Below are positions 1 to 5,424 of a stretch of DNA of 6,156 bases, piece by piece (position 1 is the stretch's first letter; the number at the start of each line of letters is the position of its first letter). The notes beneath the pieces are model-generated. The model ran no database searches, was not told where the DNA came from, and saw only the letters and a list, made by a program, of their open reading frames with translations. The DNA lies in contig DNMQ01000128.1 in the NCBI GenBank assembly GCA_003488145.1, positions 1 through 6,156 on the forward strand, written 5' to 3'. The stretch comes from Pseudomonas sp. GTDB lineage: Bacteria > Pseudomonadota > Gammaproteobacteria > Pseudomonadales > Pseudomonadaceae. Both the position numbers and the translations under genes were made by a program.

Positions 1-684
1 CGCAAGCCATGCCTCGCTTCCGCCGGCTACCCGATCAAACCGGTGATGTCTCCCAGCGATTCCCGCTGCCTGCCCAACCTGCGCATGTCGCCCGAGCAGT
101 CGCTGGCGCATTTCCGCGAGATCATCGAAGTCACCCGTAGCATCGGCGTGTACGTCAACGCCTCGTTGTCCACCACCTTCGGTTACCCGTTCGAGGGCGA
201 TGTACCCGAGCAACGCATCTACGAACTGGCACAGCGCCTGCTGGAGATCGACGTGCAGGGCATCACCCTTTACGACACCACCGGCATGGCCGACCCTGCG
301 CAGGTCGAGCGAATCTGCCGCGAAGTGCTGAACAGCTGGCCACAGGCGGTATTCACCGCACACTTCCACAACACCCGCGGCATGGGCCTGGCCAACGCGC
401 TGGCAGCGCTGAACGCCGGCATCGACCGCTTCGACGCCTCCCTCGGCGGCCTCGGCGGCTGCCCTTACGCGCCCGGCGCCAGCGGCAATATCTGCACCGA
501 AGATCTCGTGCATATGTTCCAGCGCATGGGCCTGAACACCGGCGTCGATCTCGACCGCCTGCTGCAATGCGCCGCCGACCTGCCCCAACTGCTCGGCCAC
601 GACGTGCCGGGAGCGGTACTCAAGGCCGGAAAGGCCGATCGCCGTTATCCGAAACCGAAGTGGATGCAGGAAGCCGGCGTTTGA
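1..684 (+). CDS. Hydroxymethylglutaryl-CoA lyase family protein, C-terminal part (5' end outside window)
   Basis: The reading frame is open from the first base to a TGA at 682-684, giving 227 visible residues. Family members are about 300 residues long, so roughly the first quarter is missing. HMG-CoA lyases (DRE-TIM metallolyases) split HMG-CoA or related 3-hydroxyacyl-CoA thioesters, for example into acetoacetate and acetyl-CoA, in leucine or isoprenoid catabolism in the cytoplasm. Direct evidence is the HFHNT metal-binding segment in a TIM-barrel context (bases about 361-375), and the hallmark glycine-rich loop GGLGGCPYAPGASGN (bases about 445-489) with the catalytic cysteine. These are followed by the family-typical TED segment. 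The lyase fold is certain; the exact substrate is not, and a citramalyl-CoA-like or other branched hydroxyacyl-CoA is possible given the CitE-like gene and TRAP component at the other end of the window. The internal ATG at 43 is not the real start. Confidence 0.9.
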   Translation, partial: RKPCLASAGYPIKPVMSPSDSRCLPNLRMSPEQSLAHFREIIEVTRSIGVYVNASLSTTFGYPFEGDVPEQRIYELAQRLLEIDVQGITLYDTTGMADPAQVERICREVLNSWPQAVFTAHFHNTRGMGLANALAALNAGIDRFDASLGGLGGCPYAPGASGNICTEDLVHMFQRMGLNTGVDLDRLLQCAADLPQLLGHDVPGAVLKAGKADRRYPKPKWMQEAGV

Positions 685-927
685 ACGCGTGCGGAGCGCC
701 TGTTGGACGGTGTGTCGGCATGAGCGGTGTTTCAGCCGGAACTGGCACAACGCAAGGCCGCCCCTTACGGCAGGATTGAAAAATGAGGTGATGGTCTTGT
801 TGTGAAGCAATACTGTCGGAACAGGCGAGACCTGCAGCAGAACAAGGCCGATAAGACAATGATTATCTCTGTGATCGTTTGAATGCTTGGCCCCTGCTGC
901 ACGAACTACAGACTAGCCAGGGCAGGC
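685..927. other. Intergenic gap between the lyase gene and the distal cassette gene
   Basis: No convincing gene is present. The stretch separates two convergent genes. It contains a 7-bp inverted pair GCAGCAG (834-840) and CTGCTGC (894-900) and a tiny ATG-initiated frame (859-882, seven codons plus stop) without a good ribosome binding site. No attC palindrome is recognisable downstream of the 928-1248 gene, although one would be expected for a complete cassette. No clear rho-independent terminator with a T run was found for either flanking gene. Confidence 0.5.
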
Positions 928-1248
928 TCATTTCGACCCACCGCAATTCCAGCAAGACATGAAATTATCAGGATTGCTTTCCTCGCAATTTTTACACAAC
1001 CATTCGACTTCAACACCTGAATTATTTGATTCTAGTTCGTACTGATAGCGCCCAACTAATCTGGCAGCTGTTTCAAATTGTTCAGAGGGCACCCAAAGCT
1101 CAGGGCGTATTGGTCTATGAAAAGAAACAATTGAACGAATAGAGCCTTGATATTCATTAATTATCCTTGTGGCAATGCCGCTGCTTTGCAGATAGCTTGC
1201 TATAAGATTTACCTGAACCAGGCTGTCAGCCTCTAATAGCTTTCGCAC
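928..1248 (-). CDS. DUF2007-like protein with C-terminal RanBP2-type zinc ribbon
   Basis: This predicts a 106-residue cytoplasmic protein starting at GTG (1248). The N-terminal region, about residues 1-70, resembles the DUF2007 family (putative prokaryotic signal-transducing domain): an opening KLLEADSLVQVNLIASYLQ helix, then SGIATRIINE, then PELWVPSEQFETAARLV. The C-terminal 24 residues form a zinc ribbon: W83-x-C85-x2-C88-x3-N92-x6-C99-x2-C102, which fits the RanBP2 zinc finger consensus exactly. DUF2007 proteins have no settled function; the ribbon suggests zinc-dependent RNA or protein binding, which is inference. The gene is the last of four on the minus strand and follows the degenerate attC at 1258-1328, but has no recognisable attC of its own. 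The GTG start is chosen because VRKLLEAD aligns with where family members begin; the ribosome binding site is poor. Confidence 0.75.
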   Translation of the reverse strand: MRKLLEADSLVQVNLIASYLQSSGIATRIINEYQGSIRSIVSFHRPIRPELWVPSEQFETAARLVGRYQYELESNNSGVEVEWLCKNCEESNPDNFMSCWNCGGSK

Positions 1249-1257
1249 AATTGAAGA

Positions 1258-1328
1258 ACCTAAGGTTTGGTTAAGGGGCGGGTTCTAGCCCGTCCCAGTG
1301 AGCGAAGCGAACGAACCAGTTGTTAGAG
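1258..1328 (-). repeat. attC recombination site C (degenerate), 71 bp
   Basis: Read on the minus strand this is an imperfect palindrome closely matching the sites at 1731-1807 and 2498-2573. It begins CTCTAAC (inverse core), then has CTGGTTC, CGCTTCGCTCACTGGGACG, a GGG-CTAGAA-CCC hairpin tip and the shared block CCCCTTAACCAA. Two differences from its siblings matter. Five bases after TGGTTC are missing, which damages the L'' box. The right core box reads CTTAGGT instead of a GTTRRRY core, so the G of the G/TT cleavage triplet is lost. The TAA stop of the 1323-1718 gene lies inside it. It is the attC of that upstream gene and is probably poorly recombinogenic. Confidence 0.85.
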
Positions 1329-1736
1329 GCTCTGCACGTTGTGCCTGCGAGCAGCAATGTAGGTGCCTAAGAAGCCTAGCAGTGCATGAGCTAAAAACTG
1401 AGTAAAGCCAAGCCACCAGTAAATAGGTTCAGAAAGCATATAGGCTGTGATGGCGAATAATAATGTAGCCCCTATGCCATGGCAATAAGACAGTTGCTTG
1501 GCCTTTAGTGATGCTATGTATCCGACTGACATAGGAATTATTAAGAAATACACTGCATACAATAACATTGAGCCAAGGATGTACAGGTTTGTGTTACCAG
1601 ATGACGAAAGAGCCCAAAGTGTCAGCTGCACCAAAATCAACGGAATCAAGAGCCCGACAGCAAAAGCGAGAGCCAAGGTTTTGATATCGATTAGCTTGAA
1701 AGCGTGCGCGGTCTTCAAGTTTGAAAGTGCCTCTAA
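1264..1736 (-). mobile_element. Gene cassette C (membrane protein gene plus attC C)
   Basis: This unit runs from the cleavage point of the attC B core (G/TTAGAG, G at 1737) to the corresponding base of attC C (C at 1264). It contains one gene and one attC, the standard layout of an integron gene cassette. Because the terminal core of attC C has lost the conserved G, this cassette may no longer be excisable at its downstream end. Confidence 0.75.
1323..1718 (-). CDS. Cassette-encoded four-helix membrane protein, function unknown
   Basis: This predicts 131 residues, strongly hydrophobic, with about four membrane segments (residues about 14-37, 45-70, 80-95 and 104-122) and a basic C-terminal tail (AARRHN). 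No catalytic motif is visible and I do not recognise the family. It is a plausible inner-membrane protein of the kind common in integron cassettes. The only reasonable start is TTG at 1718, because the first in-frame ATG (residue 51) would delete the first helix. The likely Shine-Dalgarno is the AGAGG that overlaps the core site of the preceding attC, at a rather long spacing of about 11 bases. The stop codon TAA sits inside its own attC (1258-1328). Base composition is clearly more AT-rich than the flanking catabolic genes. Confidence 0.7.
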   Translation of the reverse strand: MKTAHAFKLIDIKTLALAFAVGLLIPLILVQLTLWALSSSGNTNLYILGSMLLYAVYFLIIPMSVGYIASLKAKQLSYCHGIGATLLFAITAYMLSEPIYWWLGFTQFLAHALLGFLGTYIAARRHNVQSL

Positions 1737-1807
1737 CGTTTGGTTAAGGGGCTGGCGTTAGCCAGTCCCGAGTGAGCGAAGCGAACGGCTTGAACCACTT
1801 GTTATAA
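1731..1807 (-). repeat. attC recombination site B, 77 bp
   Basis: On the minus strand the site starts TTATAAC, continues AAGTGGTTCAAGCCG, then TTCGCTTCGCTCACTCGGG, then a CTGGC-TAAC-GCCAG tip, and ends CCCCTTAACCAAACGTTAGAG. TGGTTcAA near the left can pair with TTAACCA near the right, leaving one unpaired C, which is the classical extrahelical base of attC. The right core GTTAGAG is close to the GTTRRRY consensus; the left core departs from RYYYAAC. The site lies three bases after the stop of the 1811-2479 gene. Confidence 0.9.
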
Positions 1808-1810
1808 GAT

Positions 1811-2479
1811 TCACGCAAGCTTTGATCTTGCAATGAACTCAATAACGCCAGACATCATATTTTCAACCTGCCCAAACTCATATTCGGAATATCTTCCGTG
1901 CGCAGCTTTGTTTCGTAGATCTAGCCACATCGTTACTGCTTTTTGATCTAGCTTTGAGTAGATTTCTTCTTTTGCGAGATCACTGTTTAGGCGGTCTGCT
2001 TTTTTGGGAATGGCTCTATCTCCGGTTTCAACCACTACGTCTATGCCGTTATGGATGCATAGCTGGCGCAAGTGCTCTTCCAATACACTGCCAATAATTA
2101 CTGCTGCTGGATCTTTGTAATTTTGGCTAAGTAGATGTTGAGCCATCTCCATAAAGTCTGAAAATAGTTCGGCGGATACAAGCTCTTTGATAGATAGAAG
2201 CCAGTCTCCGGAAATTTCATCTTTTATGGCTTGCAAGATAGATATGCCGGCCTCGGCATTAGAGGGATGTGTGTCGCTTAATGCTTTATCAGCTTCATTA
2301 TAGAAGGTATGGCCTTTGCCATATAGCCGCTCAATGAAAGAAAGAAGTGCAGACCTGAAGCCCTTCATCTTTCCAGAGTCCACGTAGTCCCCAAAACCAC
2401 GAGAGTTCCGTGTGGTTGCGAGCACCTGGCTACCTTGAAAAATCAATTGGTCAATCCGTTGAATCAGTCTTTCTTTCAA
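1811..2479 (-). CDS. Cassette-encoded HEPN-like protein with R-x4-H motif (putative RNase/defence-type)
   Basis: This predicts 222 mostly helical residues with no signal peptide or membrane segment, so probably cytoplasmic. Near the C terminus it carries WLDLRNKAAHGRYSEYE, in which R189-N190-x3-H194 fits the HEPN-superfamily R-x4-6-H motif, usually with N after R, that forms the ribonuclease site in many toxins and abortive-infection proteins. A preceding helix containing AAVIIGSVLEEHLRQL (about 125-140) fits a helical-bundle core as seen in DUF4145/HEPN-type proteins. No antitoxin or nucleotidyltransferase partner is adjacent, so it would act alone, with a partner elsewhere, or not as a nuclease. 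Family placement is inference from the motif. The start is TTG at 2479, preceded by a strong AAGGGAG Shine-Dalgarno at six bases. Confidence 0.7.
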   Translation of the reverse strand: MKERLIQRIDQLIFQGSQVLATTRNSRGFGDYVDSGKMKGFRSALLSFIERLYGKGHTFYNEADKALSDTHPSNAEAGISILQAIKDEISGDWLLSIKELVSAELFSDFMEMAQHLLSQNYKDPAAVIIGSVLEEHLRQLCIHNGIDVVVETGDRAIPKKADRLNSDLAKEEIYSKLDQKAVTMWLDLRNKAAHGRYSEYEFGQVENMMSGVIEFIARSKLA

Positions 2480-2485
2480 TGAGGT

Positions 2486-2492
2486 CTCCCTT
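2486..2492 (-). promoter_or_regulatory. Ribosome binding site supporting a TTG start
   Basis: AAGGGAG on the minus strand lies six bases before the TTG at 2479. This strong match to the anti-Shine-Dalgarno sequence decides the non-ATG start of the HEPN-like cassette gene. It lies between the attC A core and the gene, so each copy of the cassette carries its own translation signal. Confidence 0.75.
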
Positions 2493-2497
2493 GATTC

Positions 2498-2573
2498 CTA
2501 TAACGCTTGGTTAAGGGGCGGGCTTTAGCCCGTCCCAGTGAGCGAAGCGAGCGGTTTGAACCACTTGTTAGGC
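2498..2573 (-). repeat. attC recombination site A, 76 bp
   Basis: On the minus strand the site begins with a perfect inverse core GCCTAAC (RYYYAAC), then AAGTGGTTCAAACCG, CTCGCTTCGCTCACTGGGAC, a GGGC-TAAA-GCCC hairpin tip, and CCCCTTAACCAAGCGTTATAG. The TGGTTcAA/TTAACCA pairing with one extrahelical base matches attC L''/L' boxes. The right core GTTATAG keeps the GTTA triplet region but departs from GTTRRRY at later positions. The TAA stop of the 2568-3014 gene is embedded in the left core. Confidence 0.92.
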
Positions 2574-3031
2574 CTGCGATTTTGCTAGTTGCTTAAATGC
2601 AGGGCTTGAACCCGTACGTGTTACGCCACATTCAGTGCGAGCATATGCACACTTTAAAGAATGCTTCGGATCGCTAGAAAATGGTGGTTGTCCGTATATG
2701 GTTACTGAACTTCTCGGTTCTAGACGCCTTGGCCAAGGTTGACCATCGATAAGTACTGGATTTCCGTAAGCGCCTCTTTTATCTGTGTTTCGATAAAAAA
2801 CACCCGCCTCAGCAATAGTGACTGCAAAAGAACTTAGATTGGTGATTTCAATACAGAAAGTCAGGCGGGGATCAGCATCGCCGAAAGGTATAGCATGTTT
2901 GGGCCTTACTCTTAGCTTTACCCTTGAGTTATCGAGTGCTTGCCAAGTGTTCATAACGCCGAGCACTGCGCCGAGCACTGCTATCGCAAGAGTGATTCCT
3001 TCAACGATGTTCATGCTTTTCCTTTGCCTAA
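2504..3031 (-). mobile_element. Gene cassette A (membrane-anchored protein gene plus attC A)
   Basis: This unit is bounded on the attI-proximal side by GTTAGGC (minus strand, 3032 to 3026), which fits the GTTRRRY core consensus exactly, and on the other side by the GTT of attC A (G at 2504). One gene and one attC give a cassette of 528 bp. It occupies the first, normally most recently acquired, position of the array. Confidence 0.78.
2568..3014 (-). CDS. Cassette-encoded membrane-anchored hypothetical protein
   Basis: This predicts 148 residues with one N-terminal hydrophobic segment (about residues 4-24, rich in A, V, L and G) that probably anchors the protein. A soluble, beta-strand-rich domain follows (LTFCIEITNLSSFAVTIAEAGVFY, then a WPRRLEPRSSVTIYG stretch), suggestive of an immunoglobulin-like or similar beta fold, though this is only a pattern impression. 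I do not recognise a named family and assign no function. The ATG at 3014 is preceded by AAAGGA at five bases, a good ribosome binding site. It is the first gene of the array, directly after a perfect GTTAGGC core, and its stop codon lies inside attC A. Confidence 0.72.
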   Translation of the reverse strand: MNIVEGITLAIAVLGAVLGVMNTWQALDNSRVKLRVRPKHAIPFGDADPRLTFCIEITNLSSFAVTIAEAGVFYRNTDKRGAYGNPVLIDGQPWPRRLEPRSSVTIYGQPPFSSDPKHSLKCAYARTECGVTRTGSSPAFKQLAKSQA

Positions 3032-3032
3032 C

Positions 3033-3370
3033 TATAATTAGACACCAGGTGGTGTATAAGACGCCGAACGGGCTTGGCGTATAACATTCCGTTCGCTACT
3101 TTCTCCGAGCCTCTAGCTCGGGCCTCTCAGCGACGTCGGGTGTTTATACACCAGCTCTGGGAAGCGTGAAATTGATGTCATCAAACATTGCCTCGCCTGC
3201 GACCTACCGCACACGCTCCACCATTGCCGTGTCGATAAAGCGTCGAGATTCCATGCGGTGTAGAGCCGCAACAAAAACTGGCAAGCACAAGCGGCAGGCC
3301 CCTAGAAAAACCAACCACTGCAGGCCAGAGAAACGGTTAGGTCTCGCCGCCTGCAACATGTAGCAACGGC
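3033..3370. other. Gene-poor gap with inverted repeats beside the first cassette
   Basis: No confident gene is present. Next to the array lie short palindromes: ACACCA-gg-TGGTGT (3042-3055), ACGCC/GGCGT (3061-3080), CCGAGC-ctcta-GCTCGG (3105-3121) and GGTGT-ttat-ACACC (3139-3152). A 9-bp inverted repeat GGTGTATAA/TTATACACC (3051-3059 and 3144-3152) brackets about 100 bp. This may be a relict attI region or a small inverted-repeat element; the sequence cannot decide. Beyond it, a 51-residue frame on the minus strand (3204-3359) and a 65-residue frame on the plus strand (3166-3363) are open, but neither has a good ribosome binding site or family resemblance. They may be chance frames or eroded remains of an older gene. 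Confidence 0.5.
3051..3152. repeat. Inverted-repeat-bounded segment (9-bp ends)
   Basis: GGTGTATAA at 3051-3059 is repeated in inverse orientation as TTATACACC at 3144-3152, and each end also lies within a small hairpin. No clear target-site duplication flanks it, so a MITE-like origin is only one option. A relict integron attachment region is the other. Confidence 0.4.
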
Positions 3371-4261
3371 TCAATCCCCCTGACAGAACTGTAGGATCGC
3401 CTCGGCTACTGCCTGCGGCGCCTCGCGCAGGGGGAAATGGCCGACGCCTGGCAATAGCTGTCGGTGGTAAGGACCGCTGAACAAGGCCTCACGCCCGGCC
3501 GAGGTTTCCGGCGCGTTGCAGGTATCGGCCTCGCCGTGCAGCACCAGCGTCGGCACGGCGAGCACCGGGGCCGGTTGCAGCAGCGCCTCGTCCGATGCAT
3601 AGGCAGGATCGCCGTCGACGAAGCCCCAGCGGTGGCGATAGGAGTGCAGTACCACGGCAGCCCAGTCCGGGTTGTCGAACGCCTCCAGCGCCTGGATGAA
3701 ATCCGCCTCCCTGTACCAGCCGGCCGGTGACCAGGAATCCCACAGCAGCCGCGTGAAGGCCGCGCGATCCTCGATTACCGTCTGCTCGCCGCGCGGGGTG
3801 GCCATGTACCAGTGGTACCAGTAGTTGCGAGCCTGGCTGAGCGAGATGTGCTGGTTCGGGTCATTGGTGCCGTAGCCCACCGCGAGCATTACCAGCCGTG
3901 CGGCGGCGTGATGGCGCAGCCCGCAGGCATTGGCCACCGCCCGCGCGCCCCAGTCATGGCCGACCAGCACCGGCTGGTCGAGGCGCAGTGCGTCGATGAA
4001 ATCCAGCAGGTCGCGCCCCAGCGCGGCGAGCTGACCGCTGCGTGGGGTCAGCGCGTCGCGAAAGCGTGTCTGGCCGAAGCCGCGCAGCGTCGGGCAGAGC
4101 ACGCGGTAGCCCGCTGCGGCCAGGCGCTCGGCCACGGGCTCCCAGCCTTCGGGGCAATCCGGCCAGCCGTGCACGAGCACGGCCACCTGCTGGCCGCGGG
4201 GGTTCCATTCGAGATAAGCGATATCCAGCACGGGTGTGCTGACCGTGGCGTAACGACTCAT
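3371..4261 (-). CDS. Alpha/beta hydrolase, epoxide hydrolase/dehalogenase type (Asp nucleophile)
   Basis: This predicts a 296-residue cytoplasmic enzyme. Visible motifs are HGWPD at 31-35 (oxyanion-side HGxP), the nucleophile elbow G101-H-D103-W-G with aspartate in place of serine, an aromatic-rich cap segment (NYWYHWYM about 146-153 and GWY about 181-183), the acid D246 in GEAD, and the base H275 in GVGHF. An Asp-His-Asp triad with GHDWG is characteristic of epoxide hydrolases and haloalkane/haloacetate dehalogenases, which attack through an alkyl-enzyme ester; the substrate cannot be told. The ATG at 4261 is chosen because AAGGAG lies eight bases upstream. A longer frame beginning at 4315 would start directly on the T run of the dctP terminator with no ribosome binding site. 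The length is normal for the family. Confidence 0.85.
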   Translation of the reverse strand: MSRYATVSTPVLDIAYLEWNPRGQQVAVLVHGWPDCPEGWEPVAERLAAAGYRVLCPTLRGFGQTRFRDALTPRSGQLAALGRDLLDFIDALRLDQPVLVGHDWGARAVANACGLRHHAAARLVMLAVGYGTNDPNQHISLSQARNYWYHWYMATPRGEQTVIEDRAAFTRLLWDSWSPAGWYREADFIQALEAFDNPDWAAVVLHSYRHRWGFVDGDPAYASDEALLQPAPVLAVPTLVLHGEADTCNAPETSAGREALFSGPYHRQLLPGVGHFPLREAPQAVAEAILQFCQGD

Positions 4262-4269
4262 GCCGGCGT

Positions 4270-4275
4270 CTCCTT
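4270..4275 (-). promoter_or_regulatory. Ribosome binding site fixing the hydrolase start
   Basis: AAGGAG on the minus strand lies eight bases before the ATG at 4261. It supports the shorter reading of the hydrolase gene over the in-frame ATGs at 4315 and 4297. A promoter for the gene should lie in the short space after the dctP terminator or be replaced by read-through; none is obvious by eye. Confidence 0.7.
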
Positions 4276-4315
4276 GCGCGCTTTGGTCGGTCAGCATAAG
4301 CCTGGTTTCAGGCAT

Positions 4316-4350
4316 AAAAAAACGGGCCGGTCACATCGGACAGACCCGTT
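4316..4350 (-). terminator. Rho-independent terminator after dctP
   Basis: Read on the minus strand, AACGGG(tc) pairs with (cc)CCCGTT across an internal loop, directly followed by a run of T residues (seven counting the two ending the stem). It lies about 30 bases after the dctP stop and before the hydrolase start, so it should end the citE-like/dctP transcript and separate the hydrolase transcriptionally. Confidence 0.82.
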
Positions 4351-4380
4351 CGTTCTCCGCCGCTTGGTGCCTCTGGAGGC

Positions 4381-5424
<1,044 letters not shown>

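Larger units (their letters stand above)
1737..2503 (-). mobile_element. Gene cassette B (HEPN-like gene plus attC B)
   Basis: This unit is bounded by the G/TT point of attC A (G at 2504) and that of attC B (G at 1737). It is a single-gene cassette of about 767 bp, and both flanking core triplets are intact, so it looks structurally able to move if an integrase were supplied. Confidence 0.8.
928..3032 (-). mobile_element. Integron cassette array without visible integrase (CALIN-like)
   Basis: Four same-strand genes are separated by three homologous attC sites (2498-2573, 1731-1807, 1258-1328). The attC copies share long identical blocks, as is typical of chromosomal integrons whose cassettes come from one genus. 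The block is clearly more AT-rich than both flanks. No tyrosine-recombinase integrase is recognisable in any frame between 3033 and 3370 or elsewhere in the window. The right border is the GTTAGGC core at 3026-3032. The left border is uncertain, because the last gene has no recognisable attC. Confidence 0.85.

Noticed and set aside
834..900. GCAGCAG/CTGCTGC inverted pair as a possible attC or operator
   Set aside because: Only seven bases with a long spacer and none of the attC boxes; a chance pairing is plausible.
1498..1761. Plus-strand 87-residue frame over the membrane-protein cassette and attC B
   Set aside because: It runs through an attC and opposite a better gene, with no motif or ribosome binding site.
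1258..2573. Regularly spaced repeats considered as a CRISPR array or REP elements
   Set aside because: The repeats are 71-77 bp imperfect palindromes spaced hundreds of bases apart, each following a gene. This is attC architecture, not CRISPR or REP.
3334..3340. ACCTAAC (minus strand), resembling an attC left core
   Set aside because: No L'' box or palindromic partner follows at a suitable distance, so it is probably a chance heptamer.
3204..3359. Minus-strand 51-residue frame with a hydrophobic stretch
   Set aside because: Too short, no ribosome binding site and no recognisable family. It is mentioned only as part of the gap.
3166..3363. Plus-strand 65-residue open frame
   Set aside because: No ribosome binding site and a low-complexity basic composition. 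It bears no resemblance to an integron integrase N terminus, which would be expected there in that orientation.
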